A stretch of DNA of 48,017 bases from a virus. A program made the translations under genes and the position numbers. The stretch spans positions 1 through 48,017 of the IMG/VR virus record IMGVR_UViG_3300037087_000068. The stretch is one strand, 5' to 3'. The notes beneath the pieces are model-generated. The model was not told the DNA's origin, did no database searches, and worked only from the letters and a program-made list of their open reading frames with translations. Shown here piece by piece: positions 9,062-18,255 of the stretch (within the stretch, counting starts at the first letter, position 1; every line of letters starts with the position of its first letter).

Positions 9062-9831
9062 TACCGGCCTCCTCTGACTCTGGTTTTTTCAATGTACGGC
9101 ATCCTGATACTCTGTAAATCGAAGTCAGAACCGTCGATATTTCTGAATCTCAACTGGATATGCGTTCCATCAACCCCGCCGGCCAGAGGAGAAATCCGTT
9201 GCATCTTGAGATGAGGTTCGTCGCTGAAATCCGCTTCGTAAGCTATCTCTCCGTCAACATCTTCGCAAAGGATAGTGGCTAATTCTACTACTCCACCCCT
9301 TATTTCAAGATAAGCATCAGGAAATAGTTTGCGCTGTTTCGTTCCTAGGTCTGAAATGCCGGTCAAAATTTCTGCGTCGATATTGACCCCGTTGTCAGTC
9401 TTCCCGGTCAGGAGAAACAATCCTGTTAAGGTGATACCCAAAGGTCCGAGGGGATGGTTAAACAGTGAAGTAAAGGGAAACTCGGTGTATTCTCCCATGC
9501 CAAGGGTTTTGGTATTCATGATAAAAGCGTTGTAAATTGCAGCAAGGGCGGCGGCAGGAGTAAGGCTGATTATCAGACTCCCCCCGATGGAGATCGCCAC
9601 CGCTACCCGTTCGGTGAGACTTCCCGCTGACGTTATTGCGAGGCCGGTACGGTTAAGGAATGACCCGCCAACGACTATGCGAGGGTTGATCGTTTCCATG
9701 ATGCTTCCGCCGAGCTTGATTGATGGTGTCATTCTTGATTCAAGCGACCCGCCAGCCAGCACTACGGGAACAATGCAGGTGTCTATAAAGGCTCCACCCG
9801 CTTCGATTGTCGGCGTACAGATAAGAAGCAT
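9061..9831 (-). CDS. GGS-repeat structural protein; continuation of upstream gene after a TAG
   Basis: 256 residues. Residues 1-85 are about six 14-16 residue repeats of the type hydrophobic-x-GGS-(L/F)-x-E-x-x-x-P (VVLAGGSLESRMTP, SIKLGGSIMETINP). They continue, in the same reading frame, the repeats that end the preceding gene. Residues about 110-256 form a beta-rich domain (GLFLLTGKTDNG, DAYLEIRGGVVELATILCED) that looks like a tail surface domain. The ATG directly follows the upstream TAG; GGAGG within the upstream glycine codons gives a possible ribosome site, so independent start or stop-codon read-through are both possible. Confidence 0.65.
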   Translation of the reverse strand: MLLICTPTIEAGGAFIDTCIVPVVLAGGSLESRMTPSIKLGGSIMETINPRIVVGGSFLNRTGLAITSAGSLTERVAVAISIGGSLIISLTPAAALAAIYNAFIMNTKTLGMGEYTEFPFTSLFNHPLGPLGITLTGLFLLTGKTDNGVNIDAEILTGISDLGTKQRKLFPDAYLEIRGGVVELATILCEDVDGEIAYEADFSDEPHLKMQRISPLAGGVDGTHIQLRFRNIDGSDFDLQSIRMPYIEKTRVRGGR

Positions 9832-11418
9832 CTACCCTCCAAGGACGAACGGTAATCCGGAATGCTGTACTAAACCGCCAGAAGAGACTTTTGGAACCGG
9901 CAGTGTTATAGCACTGGTATGCTCTACATCGCTGCCTCCGGTATGGAATGGCAGGGGAGGGGCGGTAAGTTCGTCAAGCGACCCGCCCGTATCAAACGGA
10001 ACCGGAGCACTAACCAGTTCATCGAAAGAACCTGCCACCAGAAATGTAGGCTCTCCTGATACCGCAGTAATTCCTTCTCCCGCATGAAGTACATTGAAGG
10101 TCGCTATGTCTTGTGGAGTTATTGTTACTAGGCCAAAATAAGGCTCTGTACCGTCTACCATGATACTGGCATTACTATCAGCATTGGCTACCGCATCATA
10201 GGATGAAGTAACACAAAATTTACCTTTGTGCGCAGCTATGCCTGTCCATTCAATATTTGGTGGTAATTTATGTAATTGCCAAGAATCTCCATTGGAGGTT
10301 ATAAATGATGGCGTGGGGTCATCGAATCCAGCAGGGATGGCGTAAAAAATGGTCCCATTCCAAGCCACTTTATAACAACCCCAGGCCACCATAGGTGATA
10401 CTCTTAAGGACCAAGACACCCCCCCGTTCAAGGATTTGGCACTGATTAATCCATCTGCGGATACTATTAGCATTACTCCACCACCGACTGCCCCCCGCAT
10501 ATTTAAAGTTCCTACACTAGTCAAATCTGGGATCACAGACAACTCCCAACTGTCACCATGATTTATTGATACCGCTGAATACCATGTGACACCGTAGTCT
10601 GGAGTTCCTATGGCACAAAAACCTGTTGCTGTAGGCAATACCAAAGACCAGTTAGCCAGTGCCGGTAATGTCTTTTGAATAAAAGTCACCCCATCATAAG
10701 ACACTACACATATGTTTGTAGGGTTTCCCTCCGTATCTCCCTGGGCTACCACACAGAATCTTGTAGTATTAGCGGCTATGTCTCCCCACATTGCCGATAC
10801 AGGCAGGGTGTGGGAAGTCCAAGCCAGTCCGGTAGTTCCTGTAGCCACAGCGTCCGTATGAGCAGCAATAGCACAAAAGGTTCCTGCTTTAACTGCCATA
10901 GCAATAGCGAAGGAAATGGGGAAACTTCCAGATGTGCTTTCCCATGTAACACCATCTGCGGAGATGTCAGAATCATGTGAGGAAGCACTATCTACAGTAC
11001 AAAGTATAGTGCCATTAGAGGCCACGGTTGCCCACTTACCCAAAGATGATAGTGTGTTTAGCGCACCATATGCGGGTGCTGATGGCGGTACAACAGCCTC
11101 AAATGTAGCAACTTCCTGTGTATCAGTAGTCGGGTCGGTTGTTGGAGCATCTGGGACAGGAGCAGGTTTCGGTTTGGGTGGAACCCACGGTGTATCATCT
11201 ATGGTTTGTGGCGGCGTAGGAGAGGGGCTACCGGGAAATGAGATGCCCCCACCCGACGCAGGTTTAACAATCAGCTTGGCAAATGTATCCCCGGTCTTGA
11301 TAGTAGTGTGGGTTCCTTTACTCTGGGACTCATAAAAGTTCTTGTAGAGGTTATAGTAACTTGCGAGCAAATCTCCACCAGATGATACCCCAGAAGGAAC
11401 TGCAATTATGTTAGACAT
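9832..11418 (-). CDS. Beta-propeller (Asp-box) tail/receptor-binding candidate
   Basis: 528 residues in three parts. Residues 1-55 are helical, residues 56-105 a proline/threonine hinge (KPKPAPVPDAPTTDPTTDTQ), and residues about 115-435 carry several Asp-box-like motifs (SADGVTWES, SYDGVTFIQ, NHGDSWEL, NGGVSWSL, SNGDSWQL) typical of sialidase-like or BNR beta-propellers. Residues about 445-528 are GGS repeats ending in LGG before a TAG. Propellers of this kind bind glycans or proteins, so an appendage or receptor-binding role is reasonable. No sialidase catalytic arginine triad could be assigned. Confidence 0.7.
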   Translation of the reverse strand: MSNIIAVPSGVSSGGDLLASYYNLYKNFYESQSKGTHTTIKTGDTFAKLIVKPASGGGISFPGSPSPTPPQTIDDTPWVPPKPKPAPVPDAPTTDPTTDTQEVATFEAVVPPSAPAYGALNTLSSLGKWATVASNGTILCTVDSASSHDSDISADGVTWESTSGSFPISFAIAMAVKAGTFCAIAAHTDAVATGTTGLAWTSHTLPVSAMWGDIAANTTRFCVVAQGDTEGNPTNICVVSYDGVTFIQKTLPALANWSLVLPTATGFCAIGTPDYGVTWYSAVSINHGDSWELSVIPDLTSVGTLNMRGAVGGGVMLIVSADGLISAKSLNGGVSWSLRVSPMVAWGCYKVAWNGTIFYAIPAGFDDPTPSFITSNGDSWQLHKLPPNIEWTGIAAHKGKFCVTSSYDAVANADSNASIMVDGTEPYFGLVTITPQDIATFNVLHAGEGITAVSGEPTFLVAGSFDELVSAPVPFDTGGSLDELTAPPLPFHTGGSDVEHTSAITLPVPKVSSGGLVQHSGLPFVLGG

Positions 11419-11427
11419 AAACGCCCC

Positions 11428-12402
11428 TTATGCCAAGTATTCAATGCCGGTAACGTAGGGAATCTGGTTCGGGTAGTTCATGGCCGCAACCGGAATGGTT
11501 ACGGTGTCTTCCATCCAGATTCTTACCGGCGTACCATCCGTGATCGCTGACGGATGGATAACATTTGCGTAAGTTCCAGGAGAGCCGGAAGAGTCGGGAG
11601 CGAACATCGCAGAGCCGATGGTGTAGGCTACTGAATCGGAGGCGACCGCATTCGTATACCCTGTATCCGAGATGGTGACGGTCGTGGTGGTGTTGGCCGT
11701 TATCACACCCCGGAATGTCCCGCCATGATTAACTGCCCTGCCGATAAGCGCCCCAGCCACCAGTCCTGAGAACCCAGAACCTACCCCTGAAGCAAAAATG
11801 GTTGAAGCTGTAGTCAGGGACGCCTGAGTCTGGGAATGGTCAAGACATTGCACCTGAAGAGTATCATAGGTGTAACCCGGAGTTGCCTTGAGCCAGAAAG
11901 ATGTTTGACTGGTCTTCACTGAACCGGCAGTTCCCCCGAAGTTGGCTCCCAGAGTCGAAGTAGGGATACCGTGAACGATCTGTGTAGAAGTAGGCGCGGA
12001 ACCCGTCAGGACAATATTGTTGCCTGATATGTTGTAATCCGTGCCGGAGGTCAACTTGACGTAACTGCTCACCACGCAACTTGAGGCGGTTGCATAGGTA
12101 TAGGTCACATCCGAAATTGTGATGGTGGTTGCGGTATTGCTGACAACCGTTCCCCGGAACGTTCCGTTGTGAATGACTCGGAAGCCGATAAGGGCATTTA
12201 CGGTAAGTCCGGAGAACCCCGAACCGACCCCCGAAGCGAAGGTAACACCGGCCTGAGTCGTCTGGGTTTCTAGGTAGACGCTGCCGAGGGCAGACCCGAT
12301 GAAGTTGGTCAGAGCGAAGGATACGGCGCTTCCCGTCCCGGCAAAGGCTTGAGCGAACAGGACTTCCAGAGTACAATCTACATTGGAATACATTTTAAGC
12401 AT
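11428..12402 (-). CDS. Virion structural protein with an internally duplicated domain
   Basis: 324 residues, Ser/Thr/Gly-rich, beta-type. Two copies of a roughly 60-residue segment occur, each starting FASGVGSGFSGL, continuing through NGTFRG or GGTFRG, then TTTxTISD and a YT ending, at about residues 55-114 and 204-264. This suggests tandem beta domains as in decoration or tail-needle proteins. SD AAGGAG precedes the start. It sits between tail genes and is probably exposed on the particle. No named family recognised. Confidence 0.6.
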   Translation of the reverse strand: MLKMYSNVDCTLEVLFAQAFAGTGSAVSFALTNFIGSALGSVYLETQTTQAGVTFASGVGSGFSGLTVNALIGFRVIHNGTFRGTVVSNTATTITISDVTYTYATASSCVVSSYVKLTSGTDYNISGNNIVLTGSAPTSTQIVHGIPTSTLGANFGGTAGSVKTSQTSFWLKATPGYTYDTLQVQCLDHSQTQASLTTASTIFASGVGSGFSGLVAGALIGRAVNHGGTFRGVITANTTTTVTISDTGYTNAVASDSVAYTIGSAMFAPDSSGSPGTYANVIHPSAITDGTPVRIWMEDTVTIPVAAMNYPNQIPYVTGIEYLA

Positions 12403-12414
12403 GGCGTGTCTCCT

Positions 12415-14064
12415 TTAAATTTCTGATAAGAATATCGTTTCCGTGAGTGGTGATCGTTTCAAGAGCGTGACAACCGGGATGCCTTCTGCTATCTGCACCC
12501 GGATAATTTGCTGGTCTGTATCTGCTGTGGTGAAATTCGTCATCCCAGGGTTGAGTTTGGCGATTAAAGTTTTACTATCGCCTATCCATGTATCCCAAGA
12601 AGCCATGCCACCAGGCTGCTTGTCTATCGTTTGCCCCGCTACTGCGGACGAGATCGGAAGTCCTACCGCGTCAACTCCTGTCCATGTCCACATGCCGGTT
12701 GAAGCCGTGCCACCAAGCCAGAGTATTATCGGCTGCGCCAGAACGCTGAGATAGGCAGAGTCTCTTGGAGTGCCACCTGAAAGGTAATAGGCCCGGTCTG
12801 ATTCGCTGCCGTAACCTCCATAGACACCACCCATCCAGTCCTGAGTCAACTCGATAGCCAGTAGAATCGGATATTCAACCCCGGCATCATCTACCAGAAC
12901 CGTCCCACCTACCGGCACGAACCGGCTACAGATAAAATCCGCCCACCCTGCGGCAACTCTCCCCAGCGTGTCGTTACAGTTCGCTCCATAGTTGGGATAA
13001 CCTACTCCCTGCAAAATCTGGTCAACCATAGTCGGAACTAGGTTATATGTTGCTTGCAAAGTCTTTGTTGCCCGGTCGTACTTCTTGACGTTGCAATCCA
13101 TTGTCGTTTGGAGTCTGACCGTGTGAGGATCGGGAGAATAATTGGAGTAGTGAATCAAATCTGTCCTGACTGCCGCCGCGTATATGTTTAAGGCTTTTTC
13201 GGAGCTGATTAACCGATACCACCAATCGGCTTTATACTCTGGAGTTCCTATTGTTCCTGCGGTGAACGACCCGGATGGAAGATCGGGTAGACCATAAGGA
13301 GTGAAAGATAACGTACCCCCGGATACGGTCATTTCGTAGAAGTTTCCGGTGAATGTCGTGGGATCGTGGTAATAGACCAGACGATTATCATTATCCCCTT
13401 CGTCGTCGGCTCCCCTGATGGTGTGGGTATATATCGGAGGTAGGACAACCCGGTATGTGATGTGAATAACCTTCCCCGCGTCAATGTCCGTTTCCGTTAC
13501 AGTCGTTGCATCTTCCGGCAGGATGAATATCTTGGCGTAATTCAAAGCTGTGTAATCCGTGGAATGGTCCGCCAAAAGAAGTTGAAATCCCACTATTCCC
13601 CATGCGTCATTGTCAATGGGCCAGAGGCGAACGGTCCACCACTTCAGGTATTCCCCCCCCGTCGCAAGGATGGCGTTTGCAAAAGTGACTTCCCGGTCGA
13701 GGAACGAACCATCATCGTATAACTTGAGCCGGTCGTAGAATAATTCCATCAACTGTTCAAAGAATACCGGGTAGACCGTCCCAAGGGTAATCTGCGACCC
13801 CCCCGGAGTCGGAAGCAAGGGTGAAACATCGTCCAGCCAGGCAACGTAAATGAAAGCGTCCGAAGAGGCCACCCGTTGAAATATGGCGTAGCGTCCGAAC
13901 GAGGTAATAATTTTGATCCTTCCCATTTCAAAGAACATCTGACTGTTTTCGTATGCAGAGGTATCTCGGTCTTTCCCTGATTCCTCGAATTTCCGATAAA
14001 GCGCCAAAGCAAGACCAATAGCCGTCTCGCTTGCTGGTCCGACCAACTCAAGAGTGGGGTTCAA
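12415..14064 (-). CDS. Virion structural protein, 549 aa
   Basis: Mixed alpha/beta protein rich in aromatic residues and glycine (AYENSQMFFEMGRIKIITSF, WWYRLISSEKALNIYAAAVR, GGVYGGYGSESDRAYYLSGG). No catalytic motif found. Its start overlaps the stabilisation-type gene by 4 bp, and it precedes the duplicated-domain gene, placing it in the tail/connector module. Comparable podovirus positions hold tail hub or spike-base proteins. Function is inferred from position only. Confidence 0.6.
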   Translation of the reverse strand: MNPTLELVGPASETAIGLALALYRKFEESGKDRDTSAYENSQMFFEMGRIKIITSFGRYAIFQRVASSDAFIYVAWLDDVSPLLPTPGGSQITLGTVYPVFFEQLMELFYDRLKLYDDGSFLDREVTFANAILATGGEYLKWWTVRLWPIDNDAWGIVGFQLLLADHSTDYTALNYAKIFILPEDATTVTETDIDAGKVIHITYRVVLPPIYTHTIRGADDEGDNDNRLVYYHDPTTFTGNFYEMTVSGGTLSFTPYGLPDLPSGSFTAGTIGTPEYKADWWYRLISSEKALNIYAAAVRTDLIHYSNYSPDPHTVRLQTTMDCNVKKYDRATKTLQATYNLVPTMVDQILQGVGYPNYGANCNDTLGRVAAGWADFICSRFVPVGGTVLVDDAGVEYPILLAIELTQDWMGGVYGGYGSESDRAYYLSGGTPRDSAYLSVLAQPIILWLGGTASTGMWTWTGVDAVGLPISSAVAGQTIDKQPGGMASWDTWIGDSKTLIAKLNPGMTNFTTADTDQQIIRVQIAEGIPVVTLLKRSPLTETIFLSEI

Positions 14065-15071
14065 AGCGCCGTCTCGTAAGCGTTGTACGCATCGCCAGCA
14101 CCTTGAATAGCGAAGACGTAATGAACCAAGCCCCTTTTCTCCCGGAGAAACGCTGTGCCTTTTGATCCTGCCGGGTAAGAGACTTTTCCTTCCGAGAGAT
14201 TCATAAAGAACCCCCCCGCCCCACCGATACAGACCCCGCGAGTCGAGGCCCAGATCACGCAGTTGCCTTGTAGCCCCTTGATTCCCAACAGTTCGGCTTT
14301 GATCGGAAGAGCCGTTCCGGGGATAGCTGCGTATGGTGCCACACTGACCTGAGTCTGTAGACCCCCGTCGACTACCGCATCCTTCATGGTCAGGAAAAAG
14401 GTTTCAAGCGTAGAGCTGACAAACAGCCCCCCGCCGTTATCGGCTTCAATCGGCATGACCATGGTGCCGTCGCCGTCGAGTTCGATAACGATATTCTGTC
14501 TTATATCCATACTCTCCAGCCAGCCCGGAACGTCCAGGGTGTCCGAACAGACAAGAGCGCACGGCTTGGCCTGGTAATTATCAACAAGACAGTAGAGACG
14601 TCCATTAAGTAGGGTCAGGAACTTCCCGGCCACCATTCGTTCTTTATAGGGAGCTGTCGGGTAGAAATTCGGCGTTACCACCCCATCCTCGATGATACTG
14701 AATTGCTGACCATTGGAAAAAGCTGTGACATCGTTCACCTGGCAATAATGAACCTGAATACCGGGGATCATGTCGTACTTGATCGTGGTAATGGACCCGT
14801 CCGGTTCGATCCGGTTCAGTAATGACCCGTTGACAAAGAATGCGACATTGGATTTTTGGTAAGGATCGCTCCAACCGGAATGCAGACCGGCTGCATTGAC
14901 GGACAACTCCCGCCCCGAACGAAGCGACACGCCTCCCTGATTGTCCATGTCTACATTACGGAGTAAGGCTACTTCGTGGAATAACGGAACGCGGCTGTTT
15001 GGATCACTCGGAATGTTGGCCGGGTCGTCTACGTTGTCCATTCCTCGAAATGTGTAGGTGACTTCTGGCAT
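14061..15071 (-). CDS. Podovirus tail/DNA-stabilisation-type protein (P22 gp10-like)
   Basis: 336 residues. The N-terminus has TFRGMDNVDDPANIP and LRNVDMDNQGGVSLRSGREL, the 'N-x-D-x-x-x-G-x-x-x-x-R-x-G' type opening I associate with P22 gp10-like plug/stabilisation proteins, which cap the connector after packaging. Repeated blade-like beta segments follow. It overlaps the connector gene by one base and directly follows it, which matches the order in P22-like phages. Confidence is from motif and synteny, not a profile. Confidence 0.6.
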   Translation of the reverse strand: MPEVTYTFRGMDNVDDPANIPSDPNSRVPLFHEVALLRNVDMDNQGGVSLRSGRELSVNAAGLHSGWSDPYQKSNVAFFVNGSLLNRIEPDGSITTIKYDMIPGIQVHYCQVNDVTAFSNGQQFSIIEDGVVTPNFYPTAPYKERMVAGKFLTLLNGRLYCLVDNYQAKPCALVCSDTLDVPGWLESMDIRQNIVIELDGDGTMVMPIEADNGGGLFVSSTLETFFLTMKDAVVDGGLQTQVSVAPYAAIPGTALPIKAELLGIKGLQGNCVIWASTRGVCIGGAGGFFMNLSEGKVSYPAGSKGTAFLREKRGLVHYVFAIQGAGDAYNAYETAL

Positions 15072-15766
15072 TATGGCCTGTACCTATTGGTATGCGTCCC
15101 GTTGTTCTTCCGATAGACCTCTATGGCTATTTTGTCGCATCTCTCTGCAAATTTCGCTTCATAAGTCGCGGAAAGTTGAGGATTGTAAATCTCCCCATCC
15201 TTCTTGTCGAAAGCCAGAGCCAGAATCTTCGGGATAAGGTCTTTGTGATATTCTTCCCTGAAACCAAGAGTGGCATCAGACGTGTACGTGAGAGGCGAAA
15301 GCGGATACCTGCTTACGGTCGCTGTCGCAGTACCGTCAACTTGAGGCGGAGGAACAAGAAGAAGCGCGTCCGTCTGATAGTCAGGACAGTAGGCATAAGG
15401 CTCTCCGGGGTCAAGGGAAAGCCAGTTCGGGTTGTGCGCGTCAAGTTCCGCCATCGTCATGCGTCTTAATGGTCGCAGTCCCGTATTGGTCTGGACCCTC
15501 TTGAAGGCAATGACTTTGGAACTCACCGGGTACAGCCCTTGACCAGCAACAAGAGGAATGACGCAAATAGGCAAGGGAGGGTCTGAGCCATCATTCGCCG
15601 TCGAAGAGTCAATGACCAGACCCTTAACCCTCGTAAACAGGTCGGTACGAGCTTCCTCACTGTAGTCATCAATAAGTTCCCAATCCGCCCAATACTTCTG
15701 AGAATCGGTCCCTTTGATGTCCCGCAGACGAGCCCTAACTATTTTCAGGAGATCCTTTACCGTCAT
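15071..15766 (-). CDS. Head-to-tail adaptor (connector) protein
   Basis: 231 residues. N-terminal helical part with KYWADWELIDDYSEEARTDL, followed by a beta-rich middle (PLVAGQGLYPVSSKVIAFKRV) and a C-terminal helical part. The 'W-x-D-x-E-L ... A' pattern near the N-terminus is common in phage adaptor proteins that bind under the portal. Location between capsid and stabilisation genes agrees. It overlaps the upstream coiled-coil gene by 32 bp. Confidence 0.6.
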   Translation of the reverse strand: MTVKDLLKIVRARLRDIKGTDSQKYWADWELIDDYSEEARTDLFTRVKGLVIDSSTANDGSDPPLPICVIPLVAGQGLYPVSSKVIAFKRVQTNTGLRPLRRMTMAELDAHNPNWLSLDPGEPYAYCPDYQTDALLLVPPPQVDGTATATVSRYPLSPLTYTSDATLGFREEYHKDLIPKILALAFDKKDGEIYNPQLSATYEAKFAERCDKIAIEVYRKNNGTHTNRYRP

Positions 15767-16166
15767 TGTTTGCCTCGATGATAGCCTTGATTTCCGCCGC
15801 AGTCACTTTGAAACCGGCCTTCTCGCTCACGTCTCCTACTTTCGGGAAGTTGCCAGCGGGACCGTTGCCCCACTGATCTTCAGGAATGAGCGCGATTGCC
15901 GCCTTGATCTTGTCATCCCGGTCGCCAATACTGAGCAGTTCAAACTCTTTGGTGAGCCTTTCGATTTCCGCTTTCAACTGCGCGTTTTCGATGGTCAACC
16001 GCTCGTTGTCAGCTTTCAATTCCTCTTTAGCGTCATCTTCGGGCTGGGCCGGTACGTTGTCATCGACAATTTCCATGTCGCCACGGGCAAATAATGCGTC
16101 GGTGTAAATGAAAATAGTCGGGTCTGCCGGCTGTCCGTGAACCTTCTTCTTTTTGAGATACTTCAT
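15735..16166 (-). CDS. Virion-associated coiled-coil protein, 143 aa
   Basis: Starts with a basic MKYLKKKKVHGQ, then a short segment (IFIYTDALFARGDMEIVD), a clear heptad coiled coil at about residues 45-78 (ELKADNERLTIENAQLKAEI) and an acidic C-terminal region ending with a helix (TAAEIKAIIEANNDG) that could be a HeH-type small domain. It lies in the head operon after capsid genes. Probably structural; no family named. Confidence 0.55.
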   Translation of the reverse strand: MKYLKKKKVHGQPADPTIFIYTDALFARGDMEIVDDNVPAQPEDDAKEELKADNERLTIENAQLKAEIERLTKEFELLSIGDRDDKIKAAIALIPEDQWGNGPAGNFPKVGDVSEKAGFKVTAAEIKAIIEANNDGKGSPENS

Positions 16167-16174
16167 AAAACCCC

Positions 16175-16543
16175 CTAGAATTTATATCCGAGTACGACGT
16201 ATGCGGTTTTCGCAGTCGCCAGCGCCCCGGAAAGCGTCATGGTAATGGTGAAGTCTGTTGCCGTGGGAAACTCGCCTTTTTCGGCAGCGGTAATGTCATC
16301 CCCGAACTTGGAGCCGGATTGAGCCGTACCACCTGTGATTGCCCCGCTGGTATACCAGACGTAGCCGTCAGGATCTACCACCGTGACTGTCGCTGTGACC
16401 GTATTGGGCAAAGCACTTACGTCTATAAACCCCGCTTTGACCCACGTATCTTCGTTCGCTCTTTTGGATATGGCAACCGTTGCCGAGTCACCCGGAAAAG
16501 CGAATGTCATCTTCTGCCTTTTGAACCTATCTCCAAATCCCAT
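16175..16543 (-). CDS. Small virion protein, 122 aa
   Basis: Beta-rich protein with an Ig-like feel (TVTATVTVVDPDGYVWYTSG, TDFTITMTLSGALATAKTAY) after a short basic N-terminus. No motif identified. SD AAGGAGG-type upstream and tight spacing with neighbours place it in the head/connector operon. A decoration or minor head protein is possible. Confidence 0.55.
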   Translation of the reverse strand: MGFGDRFKRQKMTFAFPGDSATVAISKRANEDTWVKAGFIDVSALPNTVTATVTVVDPDGYVWYTSGAITGGTAQSGSKFGDDITAAEKGEFPTATDFTITMTLSGALATAKTAYVVLGYKF

Positions 16544-16558
16544 GATAAAGCCTCCTTG

Positions 16559-16867
16559 TTAACATTCGACAAACTTCTCGTACAACGAAAAAAGCGACTC
16601 ATTCAACTTCTTTTCGTCGTTGATCTTTTTCAGGCAGGCGACAATGACATCAGTTGCCTTTTCGCCAATGGCAACGTCTTTGTTTTCGTCGCCGGCCAAA
16701 TCCCACTCCATCTTTCCATCAAATTGTCGGAAATTTAGCTTTTTATGTTCTTCTTCGGAAAACGAAAGTTCTTCTTTCAGATTCCGAATGATTTTCAAAG
16801 TCGTGAAATCCCCCTCTTGCGGGAGGATACTGAGTAACATCAATCTTTCCAGTACCGTCAATTCCAT
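16559..16867 (-). CDS. Small conserved-type phage protein, 102 aa
   Basis: Helical, acidic protein starting MELTVLERLMLLSILPQEGD with the segment LSFSEEEHKKLNF. I associate this opening with a widespread but uncharacterised phage family found in structural operons. AGGAGG ribosome site upstream. No catalytic or metal-binding pattern seen. Confidence 0.55.
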   Translation of the reverse strand: MELTVLERLMLLSILPQEGDFTTLKIIRNLKEELSFSEEEHKKLNFRQFDGKMEWDLAGDENKDVAIGEKATDVIVACLKKINDEKKLNESLFSLYEKFVEC

Positions 16868-16925
16868 AAAGCCTCCTGTTGGGCAAAGGCGGGAGGTTGC
16901 CCCCCCGCCAAGATTACATGATTAC

Positions 16926-17798
16926 TTACGGTGCCGAATGAAGCCGGATGTATCGGGTATCTGCCCCTACCAGAACCTTGAGAGCGGTCGGAGCGGCTGC
17001 GGTAGTATCTCCCCCTGTCACAATCCAGTCTACGGCATGTGACGTAGTATCCCAGGCGGTAAGAGCCATGAAGTTTGTCCCGTCGCCCTGGACCCGGATC
17101 ATGGAATGAGGCTTAAATCCGGAGATGGAGTTGGCGACAACTACCACATCGAAGAATGTCGGTGCGGCGGTAATTGCATTGGCGTGAGCGGCAGAACCGC
17201 AATCGGCCCACAATGCACAGATAGCCCCGAGGTTTGCCGTGTAGGTAGTCGCTGCGCTTAAATCCACTTGGCCGAGCAAAGCAGTTGCCCATACCTGACT
17301 TCCGGTATTGAACGTGCCGGTAGAAGTCGTCAGCTTCCCTTGAGCACCGTAAAGATAAGCATTCCCTACGGTTGTACCGGTGAGAGTAACGGCGCCTCTT
17401 ACGCCTACAGCGGAATAGCCGCTGGTAATTGCCGTCCCGGTAGCATTACACTGACCGACAATCGACCTGACAACTGTATTTGTAGTGGCGTTCGCCAGGG
17501 TTACGGGAAAACCAGCGGTCAGATCAAGATCGGCCAACGGAATAGACCCGGAAGAGGGAGGGGTTTGAAGCGCAAACGTACAGGAAGTTACAGAGCCGGT
17601 ATTCCTGTAAGTGGCGCCAGTAGTGGTATTGATAAATTCGCATCCCATTGCATACCCGGTTTTCGCAGAGGGAGCAGCCGCACCTTCACATCTCCGGACC
17701 TGATTCAGTTCGTTCAATTCCACGACGAGTATTCCGTCAGTGTTCTTGGAACCGAGCAGGGTCAGGAGTTCACCTTTGATGTTGACAGAGTTTCCCAT
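16926..17798 (-). CDS. Capsid-proximal structural protein (decoration/fibre type)
   Basis: 290 residues, Ala/Thr/Gly-rich beta protein without charged catalytic clusters (YGAQGKLTTSTGTFNTGSQV, TTGATYRNTGSVTSCTFALQ). It lies two genes after the major capsid gene, a usual place for head decoration or head-fibre proteins. SD AAGGGGG just before the ATG. Low-complexity composition suggests an exposed assembly. Function by context. Confidence 0.55.
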   Translation of the reverse strand: MGNSVNIKGELLTLLGSKNTDGILVVELNELNQVRRCEGAAAPSAKTGYAMGCEFINTTTGATYRNTGSVTSCTFALQTPPSSGSIPLADLDLTAGFPVTLANATTNTVVRSIVGQCNATGTAITSGYSAVGVRGAVTLTGTTVGNAYLYGAQGKLTTSTGTFNTGSQVWATALLGQVDLSAATTYTANLGAICALWADCGSAAHANAITAAPTFFDVVVVANSISGFKPHSMIRVQGDGTNFMALTAWDTTSHAVDWIVTGGDTTAAAPTALKVLVGADTRYIRLHSAP

Positions 17799-17808
17799 TG
17801 TTGCCCCC

Positions 17809-18204
17809 TTAACCTACCAGTTTGCCGTAGACCACGACGCGGAGTTTGCCGGTAGTCAGGGCGTGGTCATGGGAGATAAGAAGCTGATCGGCGGCAGTGT
17901 AGGTATACGCCGTACCCGCCGACCGGGTAAGGACGCCGGCAGTCTTCATATCCAGGTTGCTTACCCATGCCGTTGCCCCGACAGCGGTATCTCCGATGTC
18001 CAGAGTACGGGTCGAAGCGTCCGTGGAAGCCGCCACGACCTGATAGAAAACATCAGTAGCGTAGGTGTTCGCCGGAAGTGCCACAGACTCAGTATCAGCC
18101 GCCGCGACACCGTTCACGGAGAAGTCGATGGTAACATCAATCAGCTTCCCCTCTTCTTTCGATTTGAGGGCCGGAATGCCAACCCCAAGTACACGATTTC
18201 CCAT
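17809..18204 (-). CDS. Capsid decoration-type protein, 131 aa
   Basis: Beta-rich 131-residue product with SVNGVAAADTESVALPANTY and YTAADQLLISHDHALTTGKL, starting MGNRVLGVGIPALKSKEEG. It directly follows the major capsid gene, as head decoration proteins commonly do. It also begins with MGN like the next gene, though I see no wider similarity. Ribosome site AAGGAGAAA upstream. Confidence 0.55.
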   Translation of the reverse strand: MGNRVLGVGIPALKSKEEGKLIDVTIDFSVNGVAAADTESVALPANTYATDVFYQVVAASTDASTRTLDIGDTAVGATAWVSNLDMKTAGVLTRSAGTAYTYTAADQLLISHDHALTTGKLRVVVYGKLVG

Positions 18205-18255
18205 GATTTTCTCCTTCGCAAAGAGTTACGGGGAGGACAAGCCTCCCCTTGTTAA

